Of a stretch of DNA of 64,000 nt, positions 33,257 to 43,961 are shown in pieces. Position numbers and translations under genes: made by a program. The first letter of the stretch is position 1. Every line of letters begins with the position of its first letter. The notes beneath the pieces were generated by a model. It saw nothing but the letters and a program-made list of their open reading frames with translations. It searched no databases and was not told where the DNA came from. The stretch is from NCBI GenBank assembly GCA_963924555.1, contig OZ004590.1, positions 434,001 to 498,000 on the forward strand. The letters are read 5' to 3'. The stretch comes from Crambe crambe. Lineage: Eukaryota > Porifera > Demospongiae > Poecilosclerida > Crambeidae.

Positions 33257-34600
33257 AAAATACTCGAATCTGTTAATAAGAGGAAACACTAAAATAAATG
33301 ACTGTTCATGGGCACTTAAAAGGGTGCAGGCACATAGTAACCAAGGCATATGCTAATACTAGCACTAATTAACCACAAACACTACCACGCTAAAATAACA
33401 GATAATAAACACAATAGCAGCTGCTGCTTTGGCACATATAAAATCCATGCTAGCATGAATAATGAACAAGTAAGTCATTGCAACTCAGGAACTATGCATG
33501 GGAATGAGCCAATATTTTGCATATGGCAACTACTTGATAAGGTCTAAAAAGTTACATTTTGCTTTAGTTTATAGCTAGTACAGAATGTGCAGGACACTAG
33601 ATCTTATATGGATAAATTGAAAAGTAGAATGTGAATTGATAAAAACTAAATGTAATTTTTATGGCAATAAGTATAAGAAGCTGTAGATCAAAAATCAGCC
33701 ATTGATTCCAAGTGGTCATTGAGATGTAACACAGTTTATCTTGAGAATGGAATCAGTCATAACATCAGTCATTTTGATTGGTCCTCCTTTATTTTTTGTG
33801 TATGTAGTACTATTCTGATACTTAATAATGTGGTGCAAGTTAGAAATTTCTATCATGAATAGTTTTTAAGTTAATTTTCCCTAGCAACCATGCGTGGGCA
33901 GAGTGTGCCTGCACCCTTAAGAGGAAACACTAAAATAAATGACTGTTCATGGATACTATTGAAGTGGTCCATGGTCTGAACACAGTGGAACCCAATGCCA
34001 TCAATAAATCAATAAATTGTTTGTGAATTAAATTTAACAATCAGTAACAAACACTCTTACTACTCCGTCAATGTAGCTACTTAAGCAAAATTGTTTGAGG
34101 GCACAATTTTCGTTTTTTGAGCGAAATCCACAAAAATAAAGCACCTTGAAAATAGTATGATCCTTGAAAATTATTCCGCGAAATATCCTCGAAATATTAG
34201 TGCCTCAAAAATAGGTATTCTCACACATTCTGATTCAACACTTTATCTTACAATATCAGAACATATCTATATACATTGGCCCAGCAATGGATACAATAAT
34301 GTGACTTTGCAAGAAAAATGGTCTTTATGTCACCATTATGATCACAATTCACTACTCTGTCAAGTAATTACTGACATTGTCCTAATCATAGGGGGAGTGT
34401 AGCTACTTCTCTTGTAGCAGTTTGACCACTTCAGTGTGCTCTTCTCACTAACATTAAAGTCATTTTCCTGCAGATTGACTTTTCTCTAGCAGCAGTCTGA
34501 CCACTTCACTCTGACCAATCTGACTTGGTTATCAGAGAGTACAGCTAGGACTCAGGTGTGAGACAATTAAAGCACCATCATTTCATAGTGATTTCTAAAA
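33230..34600. repeat. Segment duplicated at 60.1-60.6 kb
   Basis: Shared runs include AAATAAATGACTGTTCATGG (two local copies, 33294 and 33934), AACACAGTGGAACCCAATGC (~33980) and CAAGTAATTACTGACATTGT (~34361), in the same order as at 60140-60440. AAGGGTGCAGGCAC near 33320 and its inverse near 33908 bracket a ~600-bp insert absent from the second copy. No gene seen. Confidence 0.65.
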
Positions 34601-34739
34601 TCGTTGTTTTCATCTGGTCGTTCATCATCATCATCACCTTATTTCAGAAATGGTTCAGAAAATAAATAAAAGTAATTCTAGTATCCCTGACTCTCTAATT
34701 ATTCTGGATACAAAAATGGAATATTCTAATAAAACATAC

Positions 34740-34920
34740 AAGTAGGGATGGCTGTGTGTATAGACTTCACAAAACCACCTCCTAATTTCAATAACCACAC
34801 CCAACTACTCTATCCCTACTTCACTCCCCACGAGAGCACTTGTGGGGAGTGAAGTAGTTGGGTATGTTTAGGAGGGGTAGGCTCTCTTTACACACAGCCA
34901 TCCATACTTGTCTGTTTGAT
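34740..34920. mobile_element. Hairpin MITE, CTCCTAATTTCAATAACCAC subfamily
   Basis: The left arm includes AGGGATGGCTGTGTGTA and TATCCCTACTTCACTCCCCA; the right arm is the inverse, ending TACACACAGCCATCCATACTT. A fuller copy is at 61710-61950. The outer sequence is of the same type as the 13.5/43.1 kb hairpins, so both subfamilies share termini. Confidence 0.7.
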
Positions 34921-35295
34921 TTTAGAATAATTATTTATAATTATCAGGATCATAATGGAAATAGGGCCAACCTCTCTACAAAGGCTAAAGGTTCGTCCAT
35001 AGCTTAACTTGGCTATTGTTCGGAGGTTTCACTGCACATGTGAGAGTTTAATTACCCAAAGGTAAGTGTATCTAATTATCCAAAGGAAATCAAATGTTCC
35101 ACAAGTGATCTAAGTTGGTGAAGAAAGTTGAGTTTTTTTTAGCCCTCTCCGAGGAGTAGAACCGGCCTGCTGCACTACTGTATCAGGTTGGGGTTTGAAA
35201 ACCCTCTTCTTGGGGAGTGTTTAGCTCTATCTGTTGGACTCAATAGCTGCCAAGAGACTTATTTTACTGACGTGTGCGCTTCTATTGGAATCAGT

Positions 35296-36085
35296 ATGCC
35301 TTTCGTGCCTTCCAAGATAACTTCGAAGGGTAAGAGAGAAGTGCATATTTGTCCAATTTGTGACTCTGCTATCAAAGATTCAGCTGGGAAAAGAGTAGGT
35401 GGACAAGATGCTGTGGAATGTAGTGGCTCTTGTGCCATTTGGTTGCACAAACATTGTGCTGGATTATCAAAGCAGGCCTTTGAAGAAGTGAACAGATCTT
35501 CTGTCCCATTTAATTGTCCCCAGTGCAGACTAGATCGCCAGGAAATAGAGCTGAAGTCGCTTAGAGAGATAGTATGTAATCTGGCCAGCGAATTAAAGGC
35601 ATTAAAGTCGTGTCTCCATCCTGCTCCTCCTACCAAAGGAAGTGGGATGAGCTATTCTGACATTGCTCAGAACGGCTCAGCACAGTCCGATGAGACAGCC
35701 AGCACCACTCCTGGACATCCACAACACTCTGGTAGTCAGTCAACTCCAGTTATGAATAATCGAAACCAAGACCAACACTATAACCTTGTTATCTCTGGGA
35801 TTGCAGAGTGTGAGCCCAGCGTTCGTAGGCCCCAACGGCAGTCCCAAGATCTAAGAAAGTAACAGAGACACTGTCATCTGTCATAGAATCTTTTTCAGCA
35901 GACTCTATAAGAGATATCCACAGACTAGGCAAGTATAGCAGCACTCGAAATCGTCCCAGACCTCTTCTGGTTAAATTTCTCAGAGCTACTGATGTTACCA
36001 CTGTAAAGCATCTCTTGACCGATCCGTTCACATACGACGTGATCTATCTAAGGAAGCCAGGAATCGAAATGCAGTGTTGTTAAAA
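35296..36085 (+). pseudogene. LINE ORF1 with PHD-type zinc finger, frameshifted
   Basis: The first ATG is 35296 (the frame is open from 35188 only with a TTG). A C4-H-C3-like finger runs from CPICDSAIKDSAG through CSGSCAIWLHKHCAG to CPQC, then a coiled-coil-like stretch (IELKSLREIVCNLASELKAL) and NLVISGIAE. The frame stops at 35862 but continues in another frame with SIRDIHRLGKYSSTRNRPRP and VKFLRATDVTTVKHLL, the RNA-binding-like part usual for such ORF1 proteins. It would bind element RNA. One frameshift makes it inactive. Confidence 0.7.
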
Positions 36086-36391
36086 GAAAGGTGGAAACTA
36101 ATACAATCAGGTGTCAATTGCTCTGACATCAAGATTTTCAAGGATAAGTTACTCATTGGTGAGTCTACGTTTGGTCATCTAGATCCAGCAGACTAGATAA
36201 CATTCATCAAGAAAATTTATTTACTATACTACGACAGTTAAGTACGTACAAATTACGAAAGTCGGCTAGTCACATCGACTCTTCTGACTCACTTGATTCG
36301 ACAGACTCTCTATGAGGTTGTGAAGAAGCATCACCAATGACTGAGCTATCCCCTGGCAGCTGACTGGATTCAACAGGGTCTGGAGCAGTCT

Positions 36392-36945
36392 TTAGTATAT
36401 CCCTTTGTGTGTTCATCGAACATTGATATCTTGTGCTTAACTGAAACGTGGCTCAGCGAGTTCATCTATGATAATGAAATTATTCCTGTGGGCTACTCGA
36501 TTTATAGGAAAGACAGGACAAGAAAAGGAGGTGGTGTCCTAATCGCAGTTAAAGATAATATATGTTCTCATTTACTCTCTTCACCAAAAGACCTGGAGGT
36601 TGTATCTGTGAAAATACAGCTGGGACGAGAAGTCATCATTGTTACAGTTTATGTTCCACCAAATGCTACTACAAATTACATCTATGCACTTATCTGAAAT
36701 CTCTTTCTGAGCAAGATACTGCCCTAGTTATTGTGGGGGACTTCAACATGCCTAATATAGATTGGTCAATGTTGCAAGGTCCATGTTCCAGTGCTCATCT
36801 ACCGTATAGCAGGTATATTTCGAGGGGCAAAAGTTTCACGATTAGACCTTTTTGTCTATTTCGCAGGGAAATCATTCGCGGTTTAGATTTTGAAAAAAAA
36901 AACAAACAAAAAAAAACAAACAAAAAAAACAACTTGGCTGGCTAG
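36392..36945 (+). pseudogene. LINE APE-type endonuclease, decayed
   Basis: Motifs in order: NIDILCLTETWLS (~36419, with the catalytic-type Glu), RKGGGVLIAVKDN (~36523), VIIVTVYVPPNAT, then after a frame change VIVGDFNMPNIDW (~36728, the GDFN box). These are the conserved blocks of exonuclease-endonuclease-phosphatase nucleases that nick target DNA for LINE insertion. The frame breaks at ~36690, and an A-rich AAAACAAACAAAA run at 36893-36931 ends the homology. Confidence 0.75.
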
Positions 36946-37059
36946 CAAGCCAGCTGGCTATGTGCACGCGTGCACGAACCATTGACCCATCTTTATCAGA
37001 TAAGCATCAAACAACATAAGATCCCACAGGAGTGAAAGACCGATTTCTCTCCTCAGCAG

Positions 37060-37266
37060 CACTTCAAAGGTTCTAGTTTTTAATCATCTGACTAGTCACC
37101 TACAGAACTTAATCTCACCATTGCAGTTCGGCTTCAGGAGTGAACATTCCACCTTGCAACAACTGTTACTGTTCTACTCTAAGATCATGTGCGAGAATAA
37201 CCAGTCTGGAGCTGTTCAGTGGGACGTTATTTTCCTAGACTTTTACAAGGCTTTCGACAGTATACC
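37060..37266 (+). pseudogene. LINE reverse transcriptase scrap
   Basis: The frame gives QFGFRSEHSTLQQLL (~37124) and DVIFLDFYKAFDSIPC (~37222), RT motifs around the first catalytic Asp (FLDFxKAFDSI). The remainder of RT, including the YxDD box, is missing. The match stops exactly where the flanking repeat resumes. Confidence 0.75.
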
Positions 37267-37325
37267 ATGCAGGGTGAATCACTCTCAGCAGAAACAAACA
37301 CAGTTGAACCTTTCAAATACAGTGC

Positions 37326-38448
37326 CACAGGCTTAAAGAGTAGAACTTTTGTATTTTTCATGCTTCTATTTCTAAGCTACAGGTCAGAGGGGTCAGCAAG
37401 GATATAAATCAGCTATCACTCTCACTACATTACAAATATCAATGAAACTGTATTGTTTATAAACAACTGCACATGAAGGTACCTAAGCCTGGAAATTTTG
37501 AATAAGAGTGGTTGCTTAGTCAGCTTTTCTTGAAAAAACACTAATGGACACTACCTCAATCTCTCTAAGAGATGTTCCTCAGGTGTCATAAAAGCTACAG
37601 CTTTGAAATTTGCACAATAAAGAGCCAAAGAGCCATTGATAATAAATTTTACCATAGCAAATTTTTGCTGGACGGAGGGTTTTCTCAGAGCTGGTCACAA
37701 TTGTATGGAAGCATTTCCACACAGAATGCATGGTCCCTTCGACACCTTTACCTCTGACTCATCCTGTGAATATTATTGCAGTATAGTAATTTTTTTGTTG
37801 TATGTTCTTTTTGACAGGATTGTGAAATGTCTATTTGGAAAGTCTACGCTATAGATTGTACACACAGCTGCAATGTTAGCATTCAATTGGCTGATCAATG
37901 CACATGCACTAGTGGTGTGTTTTAAACAATTATGTGCTTCATTATGAAAGAAGTGGGTGGACACAGCTGTTGTATAATATGTTAATTATTATATTCATAT
38001 TTTCCTTCAAATTTCCAGTGTACGGGGTGCCAAAAAAAGAAAAAAAGAAAAAAAAAACTCAAGAGTAGAAAACAGTAATTGCACTATAAAATAAATAGTT
38101 ATTGTCTATAGGGTTCAATTTATCACAGAAATGAACATCTTAACCCGCAGTTGCGATGGCTGAACCAACTCTGCCCATCCATATTGCGCAGAAATGAACA
38201 TCTTAACCCACAGATGCTACGGCCGAACTAACTCTACCTATCCATATCGAAATAATGAACTGGAAAGAAGAAGTATCCAAGCAACAAAGTGGGGTCAAAG
38301 GTCGAGTAGTGATCATCCAGTGCAAGTAAAATTCCATTATTAGGTAATAGCACTTTTGGTACGCTGACCTGCGGACTGAGTTATGGAAATTGCTCCTCAG
38401 TGTGTAAATGAAATATAACAACAACAACAACAACAACAATAATACTGA
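37326..38448. other. Spacer with a 64-bp tandem duplication
   Basis: 38127-38250 holds a ~64-bp unit in two copies (CAGAAATGAACATCTTAACC.. and again). 38412-38437 is an (AAC)n run. The rest has no recognised gene. Confidence 0.5.
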
Positions 38449-40089
38449 TTAATCTACTGTGCAATTCTGCATTGTGTAGCGGGAATAGTAATTGATGGCA
38501 AATATGTGTTCATTTGGTAGAACATCTGCTCTCTGCCTCCTTTTATACTTACGACTGAAAACACACAACAGTACAAGCATCACCAGGAGCACGATGCTTG
38601 CTGACAGCAGATACCATGTTCCACACCCGTACCTGTTAGAAGGCCACTTGTGTGCAGTAGAAGTGATCGGCAACAATATCAGGTAATTGAAGGAAATTGA
38701 CACTCCTGAGATCCCATAGCCTAATCCAAACATCAACCCTTTCATAGAGTAAGGTGACTGGGCAGAAATAAACTGTACTGCTGCAGTAGCCATTAAACCA
38801 ATGCTAATAATATATAAGTTATATGGAATCATTGCCCATTTATGATCCAGAGGAAGCAAATTTAGTGGTGTATCATCTTCAACCACATCAAGTTCTAGTA
38901 GACATGTTACATTCATTGCATTTCCACCAAGTTTGATATGACCGATGAGATCCAGTAATAAATATCCAACTATGCTCATCAGTGCTATAAAGAATCCAAT
39001 GTTAAATTTTGTCCAAATTGTTAATTTCATTAATAATGAGTGAGGAATTGGTAGTAACTCCATCAGTGGAATCCACAAGATAACCAATATATAGCCAGCA
39101 CTAGAGAGAGCCACCCTTTCAAAGCACTGTTTCTCTGAAGAAGAATACTGTGCTGCGTAATCATATCCAGAACTTAGCATGTATTTTAAGTCTTGCGCTG
39201 TTAATTCAATACTAGAGAAGAAACCAACAAAGATACTAGATACAACCATCACCATCACCATCCTCCAGAAGTTCTTCACATCTTCAACTTCTTCTGTAGT
39301 GAAAGGTCCTCCAAATTTTTGTTTAGCAAAATCAATTCTGGAGTAATGCTCATCATCACAGTAAGTGAAGGCACTTCTCTGACGAGGATACTTGTTCTTC
39401 CAAGCAAAGCACATTACTCTGTATATCAACTTAAATGGATTACTTAATGCTGGCTCTTTGATGAGCCAGTGATTAAAATTGTAGTCCAGGCATAAAGCCA
39501 GTGTCAAACTGGCTGGCAGCAGCAGTTCACCCAATGCCAAGTAACGTGAATGAAGACATTCTTGGGGAAATTCCACCAATACTGTACTGGCATTCCAAAT
39601 CCACACGTACCAGTTAGAAAATGCAATCACATCAGTAGAAGAAGCATCTGGTAACTGATCCAGTCCAAATTGGATGATATTCGCTTGAATTGCTCCAAAA
39701 CTGAACAGTAAGATGACAATTAGAACAACGTAAGATACTTCTCTTATAGTATTAGCTCGAGGGAGGTCATCCGGTATGAAGGAAACCAGACAGAATACAA
39801 TTGTAGTTACCCACATGATGAAAAGGTTATATCGTATCATTTTGTACCTTCCACAATAGTTATCAGCAATCCATCCAAACAAGGGAAATAGAAGAAATGC
39901 AAATCCAAAGATGACAAAATACTTTCTCAGGGAGTTCTCATGTACTAATGAGGAGAAGATCTTACTGTCCGTTTCATAGAGCCGTATAAACTCAAAAACA
40001 TTATATACTGAGAAATTCCAAAGTAGCACAAGAATCATCCCCTTCTTTTTTTGCATCGACTTACAAGGAGAGGAGCAAGAGAGTGCCAT
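38449..40089 (-). CDS. POT/MFS-type multi-pass transporter (SLC15-like)
   Basis: An intact 546-codon single exon on the minus strand. The ATG at 40089 is the first; the frame extends only to a TTG at 40119. It has about twelve hydrophobic segments, with the MFS loop motif GWIADNYCGRYKMI at ~72-85 and ANIIQFGLDQLPDASSTDVI near 150, as in proton-coupled oligopeptide transporters. A long cytoplasmic loop carries KNKYPRQRSAFTY. The usual ExxER motif in helix 1 is not evident, so the substrate (peptide, nitrate or other) cannot be told. It acts in the plasma or lysosomal membrane. A decayed duplicate including the 5' flank is at 49.1-50.35 kb; this copy looks functional. Absence of introns may reflect a retrocopy origin of the family. 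Confidence 0.8.
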   Translation of the reverse strand: MALSCSSPCKSMQKKKGMILVLLWNFSVYNVFEFIRLYETDSKIFSSLVHENSLRKYFVIFGFAFLLFPLFGWIADNYCGRYKMIRYNLFIMWVTTIVFCLVSFIPDDLPRANTIREVSYVVLIVILLFSFGAIQANIIQFGLDQLPDASSTDVIAFSNWYVWIWNASTVLVEFPQECLHSRYLALGELLLPASLTLALCLDYNFNHWLIKEPALSNPFKLIYRVMCFAWKNKYPRQRSAFTYCDDEHYSRIDFAKQKFGGPFTTEEVEDVKNFWRMVMVMVVSSIFVGFFSSIELTAQDLKYMLSSGYDYAAQYSSSEKQCFERVALSSAGYILVILWIPLMELLPIPHSLLMKLTIWTKFNIGFFIALMSIVGYLLLDLIGHIKLGGNAMNVTCLLELDVVEDDTPLNLLPLDHKWAMIPYNLYIISIGLMATAAVQFISAQSPYSMKGLMFGLGYGISGVSISFNYLILLPITSTAHKWPSNRYGCGTWYLLSASIVLLVMLVLLCVFSRKYKRRQRADVLPNEHIFAINYYSRYTMQNCTVD

Positions 40090-40214
40090 TTTAATTACAG
40101 CTCTAGTGTTAAGTATCAACTCAAATACATATCTATGTGGATATCTCTTCTGCCTTAGAATTTATAGAAATTTAGATCTTTTATATTATTTGCATTACTA
40201 ATCAGACAGGACTA

Positions 40215-40660
40215 AACTGAAGAGAGTTTAATGAATAAGCAATATCCACACACGCATACACAACCGATTGCTTAAGCCCTAGATAAACATGCAATGGTAA
40301 ACTTGCCATTGGGTGATCTAAACAATCATTGACATGTATCAGTTGCTTGCATCACATGTACAGTCATAATGTTATCTTGTGGATTTCCTAGGCACTTACT
40401 ACTATGACCTTTGAACTGTGTTATATATACTGCATGCACAGCTGCATAGTAACGAACATTGGAGGTTACGTACATGTCTAACTTTCTTGGAACAGGTGGA
40501 GGGTCAAGAGTGAGAGGAACATCAGGGGGGATCAGCAACTCTGTGTCATCTGTCTTGGGAGGCAAAGGAGGAGGGGATTCGGATTTAGGAGCCCTTGAAA
40601 CTGGTACACTGTTATCAACCGCAATGGGCAAATCACCTACACACACAACACACACAGTCA
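40215..40660 (-). repeat. Duplicate of the death-domain gene's proline-rich exon and flanks
   Basis: The segment matches 26867-27290 through AGAGAGTTTAATGAA, CCATTGGGTGATCTAAACAA and the exon itself. Confidence 0.8.
40474..40636 (-). CDS. Orphan proline-rich (SH3-ligand) exon
   Basis: Exactly 163 bases, the same length as exon B at 27111-27273, with only a few substitutions. One changes Lys to Arg (PVSRAPKSE instead of PVSKAPKSE). Both splice sites are kept: acceptor TAG at its 5' side and donor GTACGT after GACAT. No death-domain exon or terminal exon accompanies it nearby on this strand. It is either an unused copy or an alternative exon of a longer gene. Confidence 0.5.
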
Positions 40661-41500
40661 TACATGAATATCATTCAGTCCAATAAGATATACATGTAAG
40701 TACGTAGGTACTATTCGGTATGACCTTCCAATATGTCCACCACTAGCTAACATGAAAGAGACAAATTTGTACAACTCATGTCCACACAAACACAAATGCT
40801 ATATTTAGTCATGCACATCTGGACAACACACACACCACAGACTAGAGACATCATGACTCCCCAGGAAGACTATTACATACTAGTTCTCATAGCAAGTAGA
40901 GCGAAAGTGAAGTAGGGATAGCCATAAAATTTAGCTGCATTCCTATCACTCCTAGCCCTCCTAATTTCAATAACCACGCCCATGATATCACCCAATTGCC
41001 CAACTACTCTTCACTCCCCCTTCAGCAATAAGTGAGTCAAGTAACTCCTTACCCGTACCCATCACCAAACTCAAGAACCACAGCAATAATATTACTACAA
41101 AACTACTGGGTGTGGTTATTAAAGTCCAAAGGTTGGCCCTATTAGGAGTCTAAGGGCTGTTGCAATATAATAACCACCTCCACCCTAGCAACAGCCAAAG
41201 GCAGCAAAGGCATTGCTTGATAAAATTAATGATAGAGGTTTCCACTAAGGTCTCTGGTGTCACCCTTTACCTCTGGATTATACATACAAGTGAATGTATC
41301 AAGGGGTCTATGTATAATGAAGGGGATTTCACCCATCTAGATTATAAGTGAAGGTAGAGACACACACCTGGGTAAGATCTTATCTTGATATAAATATAGG
41401 GATTGTTTTCATATGAGGCTGCAGTACATTATACAGCCCAGCTAGATTTTAGGCTATCCTTACTTAACCTTTATATTTAGAAGAAATTTTTTTTGCACCC

Positions 41501-41502
<2 letters not shown>
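40661..41502. other. Spacer with a decayed hairpin MITE and an end repeat
   Basis: 40905-41110 contains degraded MITE arms (CCTAATTTCAATAACCACGC, then CCTTACCCGTACCCATCACC), and 41392-41500 is the GTAGGGATTGTTTTCATA end repeat also found at 7785 and 13329. No gene recognised. Confidence 0.5.

Positions 41503-41553
<51 letters not shown>
41503..41553. repeat. (TAA)n microsatellite
   Basis: About 16 uninterrupted TAA units, placed immediately after a GTAGGGATTG-type element end. Poly-Tyr and similar ORFs here are artefacts of the repeat. Confidence 0.95.
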
Positions 41554-42974
41554 TAGCGAGTACCCGCAGAAACTCTGCGCACGCCTGCGCCCGCAAAAAC
41601 TCTATACATGAATGTGTGTGTGTCCACTCACTGGCAGTGAGTGGCTTGTAATCAGGAGACCATGAGATCAAGTCCTACCAGTGACATATGTGAAGGGTAC
41701 AAATTATGCATGTCAAGTAAAGGTCTATTTGCAAGGGCATTGTCATGTCAGATTCAGTTGTTCTACTGATTATAATGTGCAAACTTTAAGCGAAATTTAA
41801 TTGTGCAAATATTTTGATCTTAACTTGCACCCTTGAGTTTATTTTTCCTTTTCACATGCATTAATCTGTAGTGAGTCTGACTATCGTGCCACCAGTCCAT
41901 GCACAATGACATAGGTACCTGGAATCAAATCAAACTCTCAGCTGTGGGACTTCAGGTGCCCATACCACTTACTGAGAAGATATAGTCAGTTTGAGACAAT
42001 AATTGTGTACAGCTGACCATCTGCCTTTACTGTCCTATATAGGATGTAGGTTCTGACCTTATTAAGTACCACAACCTGCAATAGAGGGTTGCAAGTGTTT
42101 GCATAAGGATTGATTTTCTCACGTGCAACATAGCTAGTTACTCAATCCATTTCTCAACTGGAGTAAATCCTTCTAGTGATCAATTCCAAGTTGTCCCAAA
42201 TTTCATTTTAACCAGTAAACAGTTCTTTGAGTACAGAGGGATAATCAGTAAGAGGTAGCTAGTAGACTAATTTTTCCATTGTGACAGCAGTTGAGAGCTT
42301 CACTTGCAAACCTCAAACTTGACAATGGGCCCAAGGTAGATGCTGCTTGTTTCATTAGCAGCTTGCCTATGTCTTTGTTCTTCCTGTTAGTTTTCTCCTA
42401 ATACTCTTCTCTCTCACTGGCAGACATTTCTTCCCTTCTTCTTCTCTCCTTCACTCTGTGCCTCTCTCTTTCTCTTGCTCTTTCATCTTCTGTCAAGTGT
42501 GTTCTTCAACTTCTCTGCCTCTCTCTCTCCCTTGCTCTTTCATCTTCAGTGAAATGTGCTCTCTGCCTCTCTCTCTCCCTTGCTCTTCTATTATTGAACT
42601 TTACCTCTGCCTCTCTCTCCTTGCTGTAAGCTGGCGCCATCATATTTAAATCTGAGCGTGCATATACTTTATATTTAAATCTGAGCATGTGCATGCAGTC
42701 ATGTCTAAGTATGCGCACGTTCGTCGCAAGCTGACTTCGTCTTGCTACTCTGTGGGAGTTGAATTCATCCCGCTTGTGGCTGAAACTCTAGGTGGCCTCG
42801 TGGAGGATGCTATCACCTGATGCCACCTCATCCACCAAGCACCTTTTCGGGCATGTCGCCATTGCTCTTTGGCGTGGGAATGCAAGTTTATGGCTGCATC
42901 GTCAGGCAACAGCATATCTGATTTGCAATACTCTTTAAATATCCTTTAAAAATCAAATATTGATAGCATTGCCG
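41554..42974. other. Spacer with a CT-rich tandem repeat
   Basis: 42460-42620 repeats CTCTGCCTCTCTCTCTCCCT with TTGCTCTTTCATCTTC about three times. A partial tRNA-like stretch with paired TCACTGG/CCAGTGA ends is at ~41628-41684. ATTTAAATCTGAGC is duplicated at ~42644-42685. No gene recognised. Confidence 0.5.
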
Positions 42975-43045
42975 TTGTAGTCGCGCGGTAGTGTATCGGC
43001 TTGTGAGGCCCTGCCTGAGGACTCGGGTTCAAGCCCCAACTCAAT
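42970..43045 (+). repeat. tRNA-derived SINE head (degenerate)
   Basis: A box A-like stretch (TAGTCGCGCGGTAGTG) and a good box B (GGGTTCAAGCCCC) are spaced as in a tRNA, but the acceptor stem does not pair, so it is not a working tRNA. Internal pol III promoter boxes followed by T-rich sequence (GTTTTTTT at ~43050) fit a SINE remnant. Confidence 0.5.
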
Positions 43046-43104
43046 TAGGTTTTTTTCTCAATTATTAACTGTGATGCATTACCTTGACGTAATGTGACGT
43101 AGTG

Positions 43105-43405
43105 CTAATATAATAAAGAAAAAAAAATTTATTCTAAATAAAAAACTGAAGTAGGGATGCGGTTCAAAAAAGTTCAGCAACAAGAGAGTGAGCTTCAGTC
43201 AAGTAACCCCTTACCCATCACCAACTACAAGCCAACTATTCCTACTTCGGGAGTGAATAGTTACCTCGTAGTTGGTGATGGGTAAGGGGTTACTTGACTG
43301 AAGTTCACTCTCTTGTTGCTGAACTTTTTTGAACCGCACACAGCCATCCCTACTTCAGTTTTTTATTTAGAATAAATATTTTTTTCTTTACTTGTTCATC
43401 ATCTT
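43105..43405. mobile_element. Hairpin (foldback) MITE, complete copy
   Basis: The left arm starts TTTATTCTAAATAAAA and includes GTTCAGCAACAAGAGAGTGA and TAACCCCTTACCCATCACCA. The right arm is its inverse, through TTTTTTGAACCGCACACAGC to TTTTATTTAGAATAAATATT and TTTACTTGTTCA. The arms are ~130 bp each and almost meet at 43250. The copy at 13488-13778 is closely related. Confidence 0.8.
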
Positions 43406-43924
43406 TTTTGATGTAATGTTCTATTTTTTTATATTATAGGCAACTGGATGCTATCAAAGTTAAAGTTCATGTATTGTAGCTATGTAGTTCATTGCAGATT
43501 TCATCATAATATTGTATGAGCCGACTGATCTGGAAGATCTATACAGTTTATAATAAGATTGCCGTTGACATAATTTTGTATATAATTTTTAAGGCCTTTA
43601 CTGACATGTACCTGATATACTGTTGCATCAAGGGTTGATTCATAACCAGACTAGTGCCTAGGGTTTACGCTCTGAGCATCGAGAGATCGAGAAAGCTAAT
43701 GACAGATTCACTAGTCAGTTGCGAGGTCAGGGTCTAAGAATCACGTATACAGGGCGGGGCATAAAAATGTCTGCCTCGTTGTAGGTTGAAAGCTAACAAG
43801 TTGGAAAATGACGTGCTATTTTTGAACATGTCGATTTAAAGGTAAAGGATTATAGTGCAGTCATTTCTGAGTAGATTGGTATAAGAATTATAGCATTTGA
43901 ATGAACCATTTCTGAAATAAGTTG

Positions 43925-43961
<37 letters not shown>

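Larger units (their letters stand above)
35115..37266 (+). mobile_element. CR1/L2-like LINE, internally deleted
   Basis: The order is ORF1 with PHD finger, APE-type endonuclease, then a scrap of reverse transcriptase, as in CR1/L2-clade LINEs. The flanks (34935-35110 and 37267-37325) together match the uninterrupted repeat at 62215-62460, which places the borders. Unusually the RT stops abruptly at its right border with no 3' UTR, so a deletion removed the end. Confidence 0.7.

Noticed and set aside
41477-41671. ORF with a long tyrosine run
   Set aside because: Reverse reading of the (TAA)n microsatellite.
41620-41690. tRNA-like segment with TCACTGG/CCAGTGA ends
   Set aside because: Only 57 bases between ends and no T-arm pairing; not called as a tRNA.
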